From the NCBI RefSeq assembly GCF_014529535.1, contig NW_023503496.1:2232001-2296000 (forward strand): 64,000 nucleotides of DNA, written 5' to 3'. The DNA comes from Bradysia coprophila (Eukaryota; Arthropoda; Insecta; Diptera; Sciaridae). The notes beneath the pieces were generated by a model. The model was not told the origin of the DNA, ran no database searches, and saw only the letters and a list, made by a program, of their open reading frames with translations. Position numbers and translations under genes: made by a program. Below are positions 10,100 through 22,158 of this stretch, one piece after another (within the stretch, counting starts at the first letter, position 1; every line of letters starts with the position of its first letter).

Positions 10100-11640
10100 T
10101 GTACTTGGCTGTAGATTTTTTTCAGTAAAGTTTTTGTTACCAACAGCTACACAACGATATCAGTCGTTTTGGAAGTAAACACAAGGACTTGCGTAACTTT
10201 TTACTCGTCTATTTTAAGGGTTTTTGACCGATCTATACTACGCCGTAGGTGAAATATTCGATATGCACATGATCGCAAAGCCTCTCCAATCTGTTGAATT
10301 GCAACAGGTATGTAGTTCTAAGGTGCCTAGCAATGTTTTAAAGATAGACTATGTTCACTCTGCATCTCTACACCATTTCCCTGCAGTCAAAGAGGCTTCT
10401 GTTCTCTGTCTGGTAGGTGGTGATATCAATTCAGACAAATTTTACTACTTACCGGATTTTGAATAACTTTCTTGGTAGATTGTGTTATCGGGCTAGAGAA
10501 ATCAAACCTCCAGTAGTTGTGTCGCCATCAATTCCTGGACGTAAATCATCACCACATTTAACTGATTGCTGTTAGTAGTTTCCGCTCTTTGTCATGCCAA
10601 TGTTCACATGAAGAAAACGTTTATCGACCAGGTTTGAAACCGTGCAATAAGAAATACACGGAAAGGTTTGAATCTTTGCTAACTGTGGTGCGAGATGTAG
10701 GATCTGATTCTCCAGTTTTTAGGGGAAAAAGTCACCACCGTTAGATAATTGAACCTCAAAAATTATAAAAAATCCACTTACGGAGCCTCCAGCCTCGTAA
10801 TTGGACGTTTTACCATAATATGTTACCAAGATGAGTAAAATGATTTGGTTGGTGAAAGTAAGGGTGCACGATGGTTGTTTCAACAGTCAGACGTTTTTGA
10901 TTTCCAACGTTGTGTCCACGAACTTTTCTTGAAATAACTGGTTAATGGAGAGAATTTATATTCACTCCCCAAAAATCGGTTATGTTCAAAAATTGTCCGT
11001 GGTTATATTTACCCTGCGCCTCGAACACGCAACAAACACTTTGATGAAAATGAGTTGATGAAGATGAAAATGGTGAAGATGAAAATGGTGAAGATGAAAA
11101 CTACCGAATTTCTTAGTTAGTTGCAAGTAGTTATCTATGTCTTTCCACATTGCAAGTTGGCACATTCAGATAGAAAATCGGAACGAACAAAATACAAATT
11201 GGAAATACTGTCTCAATGTGACCGCTAGTCCGAGCTTTTTTTTACTTTACTTTTTTAATACCTGGAGGGAAGATTAATGAAGCGAAATTCAACATACACT
11301 TCCGCTCATTTTTGTCCAATTATGGCTCTGTATCCTTCGCTGCCAACTTCCTTTGCCTTGTTTGGAATTGCCATCAGCCGTTGACCGTTCTGATATCCAA
11401 ACCATTGCTTCATAGCGCCTAGCTGTCTTCGACTAGAAGACAGCCCCCCTCATCCTTCTGTTAGGTGACCCACACTTCTACACCAGGGTTACCTGATCGT
11501 TCATGGGGTTGCTCACCGGAACAGGTGTCACCGCTAGTCGGATAGGATGTAGGAGTTGGTGAACAGAGGCTAATGTACTATAATGTGTACTATGTTGCGC
11601 CATTTGAAACACCTTTTGACACCCTCTGGACGGACATACA
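10100..11640. other. Intergenic, no supported gene
   Basis: Only a weak 80-codon frame (10224-10466) without motifs. A GATGAAAATGGTGAA-type short tandem repeat lies at 11041-11100. A small hairpin, GCTGTCTTC / GAAGACAGC, lies at 11419-11441. Confidence 0.4.
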
Positions 11641-11818
11641 TTTAACACTGAATCGGTGTGGAATGTTTAGCCTGTAAAGAGGAAATTTCGAGAAAATTTA
11701 AAAAACGAGGTGGATTGAAGCGAATTGCTGCGAATAGCCCCGTATGAACCCATAACTCTAATGCGTCCCCCAGTGCAAAGTACGGGGCTAACAAAATGTA
11801 ATATAAGAGAGTACTTAC

Positions 11819-14800
11819 GTTTGGCCGAACGCAGCTGATAACTGTGACCGCCAGACGTCGACGATGTGGCTGTTGATTCACCAGACGGCACTGTGGCTGG
11901 CACTGTGGCTGGCACTGTGGCTGGCACTGTGGCTGGCACTGTGGCTGGCACTGTGGCTGATCGCAGCATATAACGGTGACCACCAGACGTCGAGGATGTG
12001 GCTCTCGATTCGGCGGCACCTGGTTTGACGGCCTTTCTGATGGCTTGCCCCTCAAATCTCTGGCCCCTTACCAAATAGACTTTTTGCGGCACCAGGGCTG
12101 CATCGAAATCATCTACCGCCTTCGCGATGAAATCAATTGCCCGGTGCAAACAGTCCCATGTGCCGACCTGTTTGCCGAACACGTAATTAATTTTCTCAAA
12201 ATTCGGCAATTGGCGGCATTTTTGCGAAAGAAAATTGAGCGGACGGTAACCGGGGTACCACTTCAACGGCTCGTACACGAAATCTGTAAATTGTAATGAA
12301 AAAGACCTGTTATGTGGTGTGATGTGGGTGTATAAAAAACATCAAAATGGAAAATGTACTGACATACAAAAGTTCCCTTATTCTAAGATTGGCGGCGCAA
12401 AACGACGTAAAACTTCGAAAATCATGTGTCCTTCAATGAATTTTTCGGTGCATCTTTATGAATACAGGCACTGCTACGCATACACACATCATGCATGTGT
12501 AATTTGTTAAGGACATTTTCACAGAGGCACAAGCTCATACATAATTATTTGATTTCGATTCTCCTTCCTTTCTTTCGAATGATTCTATTGTTGATCGTTT
12601 TTTATATTAGATTTTACTATTACTTCGGCTCTTGAAAAGCATCAACAGCAAAATTGATTATGCGAAGGTTACGTGGAAAGATTCAATAAAAATTTAACTC
12701 GGTAATACGACAACAGTGAATTGTTTGATGGCAGATGCTATTTGCAACCGAGTGCAAATAGTCTATATGAACGCTGCGCGAAATTATATTTCATGATGTT
12801 AACAGATCATTCGACTGCAAATAGCTTATACATTGACTATTCCTTCGTTTCAACTAACAAAAGAACATGTTTTTCAAACAAAAATTTCATTTCGTTGGAT
12901 TTGTCAAAATTTCAGTTAAATTGTGACAAAACAAAAATAATCATACTCATTTGGAGCACACCAAACTCCTCACGTTTGGGTTTAATTCTAATAACGGCGC
13001 AAGATTGCCTCTTCGTGGGAATATAAACATTTAGGTTTTGTATGAGACAATCAATGATAGTTGGGTCGTTGGGTTGAAAATGAAAATTATCCACTACTAA
13101 GTCAAGAGTTTGTTAGAAAATTTGTGGTCATGCAATGAGCATTTGCCGTCGGTAAAAGTAACTATTTCTCTCAATAACTGTTGTTCCCAGCCAATTTATA
13201 AGTTGTTCAGGCTCATAAGAAAACATACAGTTCTGGCGTAGATTTAGGGTGATAAGTATGCTAAATAAGAACTCCTGGAGATAAAATCGCGTGTATGGGA
13301 ATAATATTCACTCTATTTATGTGTCTGCAACTACTACCCATCGAGTTTCTAGTGTGACAATCTTTTATGGATATAACTCAAATTTTTGACTAAAAATCCG
13401 ACATAATACATGGACTATCATGCAACACAAGCACAGGTAGATACGGTCGTCACGCAACGTTCAATGCGATCTTAAAACGCTCTCTCAACACAATCGGCCA
13501 ACCAGCTATCATGGAACCACCAGGCTTGGTCCGCGAAGATGGAAAGCGCGCCGATGGCATGACAATTTTCCCCTGGAGTAAAGGGCGCTCGTTGGTATGG
13601 GATGCATCGACACACTGGCACCCTCATACGTGAAGCGATCGGCCGGTAAAGTAGCGGCAACAGCAAATTTCGCGGAAAAGAAGAAAAACGATTTATATAA
13701 ATCAATCATGATCAACCACGAATTTGTTGGCTTTGCCGTCGAGACACTCGGTCCTTTCAGCGATGGTGCACGACGCTTGGTGAATGATTTGGGAAAGCAA
13801 TTGATTGCCACTTCAGGCGACCTGCGTTCAAAGTCATTTCTGATTCAAAGAATCGGAATCGAAGTGCAAAGAGGAAACGCTGCCAGCATTTTGGGAACCG
13901 TCCCAAATAACGAATCGCTGGGCGAGATTTTTTATCTGTAAATTTTATGTGAAATTTATGTTCCAATAAACTGATTCGTAAATACATAAATATTTGTTTG
14001 TCTAGTGATGAAATATCGCGACTTCGTCGCTCATTTCCAGCCCACTACAAACAAAACATTGTTCCTAACTTATGCTAAGAGACTTTTTTTAGCAAACTGG
14101 ATTCCCGTTCTCGTTCACTATAAAGCCTCTTAGCATGCGTCAGGAAAAATACTGTTTCCGACCGCCCATAAAGAAAGCTTTTCATTCGAATTTTGTATGG
14201 AAATTTACCAAGAAATATAAAAATTCGGGAAATTGGCCTAAATTTACTACCTATTTTCCACAAAAACCTTTCAAAACTACTTTTTATTAGTTATTAAACA
14301 ATTATAATTCATTTGCAACCGATATTCACTCATTTTAACAAAAATCTTCGAACAAAATTATCGACAAATTTGCATGGAATATTCTTTGAGTCGGCCGTTT
14401 TTCAGCGTGTAAGCAAATTTTCGACATGCGAGAAAATTTTTTGTTTCTGAAAAAAAAAGTTATGACATGCTGCTTATAAAATGTTCAGGATAGTCCAAAG
14501 ATGTTTTTAAGCTACTTTCCGCAAAAATTTAGAGATACGGACTTTCGATATGGCGGTATAAAGTCAAAGTTTGGTTTCACGGAAGTCGATTTTTTCATGA
14601 AATTTTGACTTCGAAAATTCATATCTCGTGAGTAAAAAAATGTTTTTTCTGGTTTTAACTTGTTTTCGATACTTTGGGGTATCTGGAATGAGGTAAAAAT
14701 AAATTTTCGAGAAAATTTTTGGAAACCCAGCTTTTGGTCGAACAACGAAAAAATGCTTGCACTTAACCTCAAATTTTTCGGTTTTTCTCGAATTTCTCGA

Positions 14801-17675
14801 GATTTTGGGCCGGAATCGAGGGGGACTTTTGGGAGGTGATAGAGGGCCCCAAGGTCTACCGAAAACCGTTAAGTCCCCTTTTGTCCTAAATTTTGCAAGA
14901 TCCGAGTCTAATATGATTACACTAGTCCTCCATACCCCTTTTTGTCAAGATTCTTTGGTCTTCTGTTATAATGTATGTTGCATTGAACCAACGTTTTTGC
15001 TCTATACAAACAAAATCGGGAAAAATGGGAAAATCGGGAAAAATTGGAAAATCAGGAAAATATAGGAAAATTGGGAAAATCGGAAAAAAGTGGGAAAATT
15101 AGGAAAATCAGGAAAATTTTCCTCAAAATAGTTCCTGTAACTTACAGGTCACGTTAAAGTATAACCTGATCATCTCATATAAAGCCTTAAGGTTTGTTGG
15201 TGGATTGGACTTACAGACTTTTTCTTTTACGATTTTTTCTAAAAATTGTCCGAAATATTTGCAGGAAATGTCCGAAATTTGTATAAAGTTTGTCCGAAAT
15301 GTCCGAATTTTGGACAAGTAAAATTTATGGGACGCCTGAAATAGTGTTCATAAGTGCGGTATTTTGATCAACTGTCAATTGAAATAATTTAAATTTTTAG
15401 TGGACTTATGGCGTGTATTTGCACTCGGGTCGTTTGGTTGTTTCATTTTATGCTACATGGGTCGTCACATGTCAGAGTGCAAATTTCTGTAGAGTTTCGT
15501 GTAAGTCCGGCTGCAGTGCAAATTTGTTTCATAGACAAACATTGAATTGAGTTGTGAGGTATGTCGATTAACGTCCAAACATCAAACATTCTGTGGAGTA
15601 CACACAGTTCTTTTCAAAATTGAGCTATTACGAGCTCAACGAGCTATTACAAGTTACTGTAGCTTCAAAATTGGCGAAAGTCTTAGAGTTTTGAGAATAG
15701 AAGACGGCCGCACTCATAAAAAGGTCAGGAAGTTGGACATTGGTGTTTCAATTAGGTTTTTGGGACTGGCACTAACTGTTATAAAAATAACTTACATTGG
15801 TTCTTATTCGTTCCGGGATCCCTTCGGATGATGAGGGCGTTGCTGTGGATAATGATCCCATCTTTAAATTTGCCGTTCGTTTGCGCAGCGATCAAGGACA
15901 CGCAAAACTGTGTTGCCATTGGATTGCGGCGAAACTGCTGGCTGGCAAAGTTGCTGAACAAGCCAACCGACTTGCTGAATATTCTGGCCGGAACGAAGTC
16001 GACATTTTTCTTCTTATACTTGTGCGTCGAGTTCGTTTTGACGGAACCCGATGCCGTACCACGAAAAGGCCCGTCGACGTAAATGTTCGGCCGTGCATTC
16101 AACAACGGCATAGTCCGATTCCACATGTCGTGCTCCAGCTCTATGGATGACTTTTTTTTAGTTGGACTGAAATTTTGAGAAATTGTAAAATGAAGATTGG
16201 AGCCAGACTCTGATTCACAAAAATTAATCTGACTCTTTGAACCCTTCCTGTTGGCGAATATTCTCCTCTCGCCTCAGCCTCCTTAAACAACGCCACAATT
16301 GCACGGCTGTAGAATTCGTCCAGTGGCGTCTTTCGGCTATTTCTTGTCATCCGTCCGGCACCCAATGGCAGAAGTTGTCGTCGTGGATTCTATGCATACA
16401 AAGAAAGTTTTTCAACTTTGGCACTACTGACTTTAACGTATTGAAAGTAGAGTTCGTTGAATTTTGAATTGGTTATAAATTGGTCTAAATGCAAAAAAAG
16501 CTTGGAAATGCAGGACATAGGCTCAAGAAATTGAATACATGTGAATCGTAGATGGACGAACTTTAACAAAAGAATGCACCAGATTCACATCAATTTTACA
16601 TAACAAGGGATAAAAAGTTGAAAAATCCAGATTTTATGTGAACTTTGTTGATCCGAGGCGAAGCCGAGGTTAATAAACACACGCAAACGTGACTTTTCTT
16701 TTTTACCCCGAATTCTGTAATGCATTTCTAATGTGAAGGCTGTTGAAAGTCGATGAAAAGAACGATTTTAGCTTGCGGGTGGAAAAGTAATTTGTTTTCC
16801 TCACGGTTTGTGGTTTTGCCGGTCAAGGATAATAAAACCTCTGCATTATGAGACACTCATTTCGTTTAGCGCAGTACAATTACAAAGCAAAAGTGAATGG
16901 GTTGAGAAATATTTACCCGTTCCCATACCTCAGCACCTTTCGATAATTTAATTATCGCCAAACCATCATCTACATTAGCCAATTTTTAACGATCTACTCG
17001 TCCGCATTGGTTGTTCTCTAAGAAATTTCTGTTTAAAAACTTTTCTGATGGTTATGCCACCTGTTACTAATAAATTACTAAGTCTTAGAAATGATATGCT
17101 TGCCGTCTGAGATATGGTTCAAAGCTTAGTGAATAAATGGGACAAGTCGGGCATTTACAAAATGAAAACGAGCCGCCGGTGTCGTTGTCGATGGAACGAA
17201 CATATAAGAGCTTTCGAAAAAGAGAATTTAAGATCCGCGGTCGCGAAACATATCTTTGATACCTAATCTGACGAATGCTTTTCTAGTGTCACTTAAAGCA
17301 GCACTCGAACCATTCCGAAACGTAAAACATGAATTTTAAAAAGAAAATGCAAAAATTTTTAACTCACATTTTCAACACGATCGCCATTGTCGGAAACATT
17401 GCCGTCGCCACGATCACCGTCTTCACCGGCATTGCTCCGATCAGTGGATTCCTTTTCTTTGGTCCCGGCTGAGACTACTGGTTCGTTGGATGGATCTATA
17501 AAAAATCGGAAAGGACATATATTGTACGCTTATGAAAATAAAGTCTCTGAAGGGTTGTTCTGGTATCGGTGGAATATAATTAGTTTTAGTACTTACCGGA
17601 AAGGTCGGACTGCGCCGAATGAAAAGTATCCTCCGATGATCCGGATTGGGTTGCGGATAGACACAATGATTCCGG
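11819..17675 (-). CDS. Unrecognised multi-exon gene (internal exons)
   Basis: Five exons on the minus strand keep one frame: 17675-17597, 17495-17368, 16389 to about 16216-16250, about 16150-15796, and 12283-11819. Strong GTAAGT/GTGAGT donors end four of them, and acceptors such as CAACAG, TATAG and TTACAG begin them. The phases match at three of the four junctions. The 16.2 kb junction needs a weak acceptor. The predicted protein has an acidic Ser/Asp/Gly-rich stretch, then a LDEFYSRAIVALFKEAEARG helix, then a basic globular part, then YEPLKWYPGY. It ends in two copies of a SSTSGGHxYxLRSA module separated by an (ATVP)n run. First and last exons are not found. I do not recognise the family. 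Confidence 0.5.
11884..11960 (-). repeat. Coding 12-bp minisatellite (ATVP repeat)
   Basis: Six near-perfect copies of GGCACTGTGGCT. On the minus strand they encode tandem Ala-Thr-Val-Pro units within the last visible exon of the unrecognised gene. The unit length is a multiple of three, so copy-number change keeps the frame. The number of units is likely to vary between individuals. Confidence 0.85.
12284..13440. other. Intron sequence of the minus-strand gene, no other feature
   Basis: AT-rich sequence without a convincing frame. By the phase match of the flanking exons (15796 joined to 12283) this is part of a ~3.5 kb intron that also contains the LINE fragment at 13.45-13.94 kb. Confidence 0.4.
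13449..13941 (+). pseudogene. Non-LTR retrotransposon ORF, C-terminal fragment, frameshifted
   Basis: The translated segment starts near AILKRSLNTIG, passes EPPGLVREDGKRADGMT and GRSLVWDAS, then shifts frame near 13615. It continues through FAVETLGPFS and IQRIGIEVQRGNAASILGT to GEIFYL and a stop. The same order of motifs (PKGLSRNDGKKPDG, LVWDATCVDTFA, FAVETMGPW, LEEIFYL) is present in the fragment at 45-46.3 kb. The reverse-transcriptase part is absent, so this is a 5'-truncated, disabled copy inserted in an intron of the opposite-strand gene. Confidence 0.7.
13990..15780. other. Intron or intergenic sequence with a GGGAAAATC simple repeat
   Basis: No supported gene. Positions 15010-15120 carry about ten irregular copies of (T)GGGAAAATC on one strand. 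The stretch 14700-14810 is rich in TTTTCGAGAAAAT-type motifs, which also appear at 27.5-27.8 kb. Confidence 0.4.
16400..17360. other. Intron sequence, nothing recognised
   Basis: Lies between the exons ending at 17368 and starting at 16389 of the minus-strand gene. No repeat or frame of note. Confidence 0.35.
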
Positions 17676-17807
17676 CTGTTGAAGATAAAAATAAAATTTG
17701 TAAAGGTAAATCTTGGGTATAGTGTGTGGTGGCTACTATCAGAAAATTATGGTTTCATAAAAATGTCCGTATGCGATGTTTGTAATATGTTGGCGTTCGG
17801 TCAAAAT

Positions 17808-18570
17808 AACTAATTATTAATAAAATTGTTGTATTGCTTGGTCAGTAATTCAACATTGACAAAGTGTTGAATTGCTTTGACTTGACCAAAATTGTTGAAA
17901 GAATTTCTTTTATTCAACGAAGGGCGAACGAAACGTGTTACCGTTTACGATTCGTGACGAAACGTTTTACCGTTTACAATCATAATGCGGACGAACAACA
18001 GGAGAAAACAATGCTGATTTCGGCGTATCAAGCCATCATCAGTGCACCTATGTCTTGCGATGACTATGTGCATATCAGCACGACACAAACTGAAGTGAGC
18101 AATCACTTCAATTGTACGAGCATTACATACACTTTTTCGTCATTTGTTAAAACTCTTTGTTTTGTTTTTTGTGCTATATCTCTCACATACAGCTTTTGTG
18201 GATCTCTCACATCCGACAATTTGTTTTTCGGTAATTTTAGTGACAATAAATAAATTGTTACTAAAACCGCGCAGAGTATGGCAGCCGTGGCGCCACCCAC
18301 AGCTGCGATGCCAAACTTCAAAAAGCATCGATACAATTATTGATAAAATTGTTGTATTGCTTGGTCAGTAATTCAACATTGACAAAGTGTTGTATTGCTT
18401 TGACTTGACCAAAATTGTTGAAAAAATTTCTTTTATTCAACGAAGGGCGAACGAAACGTGTTTGAATTGTATCGATGCTTTTTGAAGTTTGACATCGCAG
18501 CTGTGGGTGGCGCCACGGCTGCCATACTCTGCGCGTTTTTAGTAACAATTTATTTATTGTCACTAAAATT
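17808..18570. repeat. Composite direct and inverted duplication carrying a transmembrane exon on both strands
   Basis: Two relationships are seen. Segment 17808-17940 (AATTGTTGTATTGCTTGGTC onward to CGAACGAAACGTGTT) is repeated directly at 18340-18460. Segment 18228-18335 is repeated in inverted orientation at about 18465-18572. The inverted segment encodes IAAVGGATAAILCAV then LVTIYLLSLKLP. It reads on the minus strand in one copy (within 18336-18103) and on the plus strand in the other (18493-18570). It looks like a single transmembrane helix of about 22 residues followed by a basic cytosolic end, possibly an N-terminal exon of a membrane protein. Confidence 0.7.
18103..18336 (-). CDS. Possible exon of a single-pass membrane protein
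   Basis: A 77-codon minus-strand frame with a clear hydrophobic helix (AAVGGATAAILCAVLVTIYL), followed by KLPKNKLSDVRD. A GTGAGAG donor follows the KLSD codons, so the rest of the frame may be intron. It lies just upstream, in transcription order, of the exons of the unrecognised minus-strand gene and could be its first exon, but no phase test was possible. Confidence 0.35.
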   Translation of the reverse strand: MYRCFLKFGIAAVGGATAAILCAVLVTIYLLSLKLPKNKLSDVRDPQKLYVRDIAQKTKQRVLTNDEKVYVMLVQLK

Positions 18571-18585
18571 ACCGAAATGGTTATT

Positions 18586-18697
18586 TGTGCACCTGTTTGG
18601 GACGATTGATTTCAGGCAATTTCGCGGATTGTAGGCCGAACGAAGTGAGGCTTACAAGCGAAAGTGCCTTAAATCAACCGTCCCAAACAGGTGCACA
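18586..18697. mobile_element. Palindromic element TGTGCACCTGTTTGGGACG
   Basis: TGTGCACCTGTTTGGGACG on the left pairs with CGTCCCAAACAGGTGCACA allowing one mismatch. The interior contains GCAATTTCGCGGATTGTAG and GCCGAACGAAGTGAG, phrases shared with 21300-21545, so both belong to one MITE family. Confidence 0.7.
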
Positions 18698-19204
18698 TGT
18701 AAGTTTTCATGCAGAGGGCCGGAAACCCGAGAAAATTCGAAAAATTGCCCTCATTTTCGGCCCCGAAGCATGAAATAGTACATTGAATGACAAGGGGCGA
18801 AAGTAAAAAAATTCAACCGTGTGCGAGAGTTGATGCCCGCGCCGAAGGCTATATTCGAGTAAACCGACAGTATTCTAGTATATCGACTATATTCAAGATA
18901 TACTCTAGAATAATAATTGGTGAATAATCCGCCGACTTTCATGTCACTCACAGAAAAGTCACTTAAAGCATCTAAACCTGCACTCGAACCATAAAAAATC
19001 CTGAAGGTCTACTAACATTTTCTTACAAAATTTTCTAGTTGTGCATGTATTTCGAGTGCTGTCACTTTCTGATTTCAGGGGGATCGGAAAAATCTGTTCA
19101 CTTAATTTGAAAGACTATACAGAGGGGGAGTGTTTCTCAACAAAAACCAGTGTGCTGTATTAGACAAATCAAAGAGCGATAGCGAGTTTTTAAATAATTT
19201 GGTA

Positions 19205-19910
19205 ACTGCGATATTTGGAAGAAAAGTTCCAACAGTTTTAGCTGTCAAATATCGCCAAAGTCAAATCGACAAACAAAATTTTGTTGATACTTCACACTTT
19301 GTCGATATTCCTTGTCGATTTTTCACATTTTGTTGATATTTCTTGTCAAATGTGAAGAAATGTCAGAAATATCAACAAAGTTTGACGAGTCAACAAAATA
19401 TGTGAAGAATCGACAAGAAAGATAAAGCAAAACAAAAATTTGTTGCAGTGAAGATTTCTGTCGATTCTTTACATTTCGTTGATTTTTCTTGTTGATTCTT
19501 CACTTTTCGTTTATTTGAAAAAGACAGAGCAGAATTAACAAAATGTGAAGAATCGACAAGAAGGAGCAAACAAAACAAAAATTGGTTGCAGTTAGGATTT
19601 GTGTCGATTCTTCACATTTTCATATTTCATGGTTAATTTGTTTTTTTTTTCTGCCATGAAAACCAATGGAAAATATAATTAGGTCACATCTCAGCCAGCG
19701 ATTTTGTACAAAAAAAGTTACACAGACTTCTCTAAGAACCAACAAAACGCCTTTACGGCGAGTAGAAAATTAATTGAGTTGAGTTGGGAAATAAAATGAA
19801 ATAGAGCCAATGCTGCTGTGGTTCGATTCTTGTCTTTTCTTCACATTTTGTTGATTTTTTTTTGTCGATTTGACTTTGTCGATATTTTACGGGAATCCAA
19901 TAGTTTCTCT
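19205..19910. repeat. Composite repeat of TTGTCGATTCTTCACATTTTG motifs in both orientations
   Basis: CTTCACATTTTGTTGAT and its complement recur at least eight times in alternating orientation. The outer parts (AAAGTCAAATCGACAAA near 19257 and TTTGTCGATTTGACTTTG near 19860) are inverted relative to each other. This indicates a foldback-type element with subrepeats. No coding potential. Confidence 0.55.
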
Positions 19911-19922
19911 GTTCTATAAAAG

Positions 19923-20455
19923 ACCATATTACCCAGAGCTTGCTATTAGTATTGTCGTCGTTATCGATAACAGATGAGCCATGATTTTCTGACTATAAAG
20001 CAAAGTATCGCGGTTTGACAGAATTTTGAAAATCTGAGTTTCAACTCGGTTGTTTCCGTTTCTCGCCAAAAATCACAAAATTTCATGCGAAAAAGTCACT
20101 TTTTCTTGCGTCAACCGCGTCAACATTTCGGGCTATTTAAATTTTAATTAGATTTTACTAATTCACTTCGAAAGACATTTAAATTAATTAGAAAAATTAG
20201 ATGCTCAACACGAAGTGTCGGAAAACGAACCGTTTTTGACATGTCAAACCGCGATACGTTGCCTTAACCTGTTACAGACGGCAAGCATATGATCAGTATT
20301 ATTATCGGGTCGATTACTTCCATCGACAACAGATGAATATAGCCGTATGTGATTTCAAATCTTCAACTTTTTTAACATGCATTTAACTGTATTGAGGACC
20401 ATATTACCCACAGTTTGTTATTATTTTTGTCGTCGTTATCGATAACAGATGAGAA
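19923..20455. repeat. Direct duplication flanking a small palindromic element
   Basis: ACCATATTACCCAGAGCTTG...GTCGTCGTTATCGATAACAG at 19923-19975 recurs at 20398-20450. Between the copies, AGTATCGCGGTTTGACA (20006) and TGTCAAACCGCGATACG (20238) are inverted termini of an element of about 250 bases. Confidence 0.6.
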
Positions 20456-20459
20456 GAAC

Positions 20460-21290
20460 AATTGATGCAACAAATATTACGTACCGAACGATTAGCTGCC
20501 ATTCTGTGTAATCAATTTAATAACTGCGAGTTTCGTTGAAAAAAAATGCCAATTTCACTACACACTGATGACACACCACGACTTTCGTGATTATTAAAAT
20601 AAATAACTTTGAGCGGAATTAGAATAACATAAAACATAAACACAAAAAAGGTAAATATAGGAACGTGTTCGCTTAGCTAAATCCACAATGAAATAGACCG
20701 AGTAGAATTTCTCAGTTTGTCATATACCGTTTGTTCAATTAGCTCAACAATTAACAATCAAAATGCACAACATAGGGTAGGCGTTCTAATGCTCGGACAT
20801 TTAACTTTTTTTCTCGACTTTGTTTGTATTTTCCTCAAGATACAAATTTAATTAAGATTTGTTTAATTTACACTAATTAAACTATTCCGAATTAATTTTA
20901 ATTTCAAATAGAAAACTATATTTTGCGTAACAAGGGGCGAAAGTAAACGAATTCAAACGTGTGAAGTTTGCAGCCCGCGCCGCAGGCAATCATACGATTC
21001 GAATTTTTTTTAAATTTTGCCCGAGTGATGCATACTATTTTTTATGCCAAATACTGCGGAAGATTTGCATTTTCTGTCCGAAACAAAACATAACTGTAAG
21101 TAGTTACATAAAACATTTGGTTATAATCAACACAACACTTCACTCAATGCGTACTTTCAACCGAGTGAACATGTGCTTTCGTGACATATGAGGACGGAAA
21201 GTAAAATGATGACAGTGACATTTACTTTCGGCTCGCAAATACGCTAGCCCAAGGGGCAAAAGTAAAATGATGACAGCGACTGGCTATTTA
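20460..21290. other. Intergenic, element fragments only
   Basis: AAGGGGCGAAAGTAAA...GCCCGCGCC near 20935-20985 resembles 18790-18845, so these are dispersed repeat fragments. No gene seen. Confidence 0.4.
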
Positions 21291-21292
21291 CG

Positions 21293-21545
21293 TATCTGTT
21301 GTGGACGGTATATTTTAGGCAATTTCGCGGAACTATTTTTCAGGTAGAAAATTACACTTTTTCATGTGTCGGGGCCGAAAATGAGGGAGTTTCGAGATTT
21401 TTCTCGGGTTTTCGACCCCTTACATGAAAAATTTTTTGAGTATCTGTTTTGGACGATTCGAACAATCGTCCAAAACAGATACACAAATAACTATTCTGTA
21501 CGTGGTGCTACGGCAATTTCGCGGATTGTAGCCCGAACGAAGTGA
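21293..21545. mobile_element. Element with nested palindrome (GTATCTGTTTTGGACGATT)
   Basis: GTATCTGTTTTGGACGATT and its exact complement AATCGTCCAAAACAGATAC are separated by five bases at 21440-21483. GCAATTTCGCGG occurs on both sides (near 21322 and 21512). Shares interior phrases with 18586-18697. Confidence 0.6.
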
Positions 21546-21681
21546 GATACGTTAATAACTATTACGATCAATCGATAGTGAAAACTAAAAATTACAACTG
21601 AAGGATTGTCATCCACAATATTGTCGAGCTAAAAGTTAATTAATTTACTTTTAACACGTAGGGGATAATGCTCGCGCAGGT

Positions 21682-21836
21682 ACTTTAGGCACACCGGAAA
21701 GTGCTAAGGGGATCGAGGAATACCTCTAAATAAATTTCTAAAAATCAAAAGTCAAATTTTTGATTTTTAGAAATTTATTTGGAGTTATTCCTCGACTCCC
21801 TTAGCACTTTCCGGTGTGCCTAAAGTTGACAAGTCA
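21682..21836. mobile_element. 155-bp palindromic MITE
   Basis: ACTTTAGGCACACCGGAAAG at 21682 pairs with CTTTCCGGTGTGCCTAAAGT ending at 21836. The arms are about 70 bases with few mismatches and meet at TTGATTTTTAGAAATTTATT. Confidence 0.85.
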
Positions 21837-22158
21837 CAATAACCGGCCGAGCATTGGGGCGTGTCCGAGGATTGGTACGCTTTCCCTACATGAGAAAGGT
21901 GCTCATTTAAAATTGATGTGCAATGACAATAATTGTCGAAGAGAAACACTACAAATTTACGTAATATTTACAGTAAATCATTTCTGAGTGGACTGAGTGG
22001 ACTAAAAAAGTCTTGGAAATCGTTAAAAATAGTTAGATTTCTACGATTTACGTTCATTACAGACTGTGACCAGTTCCAATTGTTTTTGATAGAAGTTCGT
22101 TCCAAAATATCTAAACTTGGTGTTTCTCCTTTCTTTCAGTATAAAAGTTCGCACGAAA

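Noticed and set aside
15797..16150. 117-codon plus-strand frame
   Set aside because: The minus strand at the same place has splice sites and phase continuity with other exons, so the plus frame is taken as a shadow.
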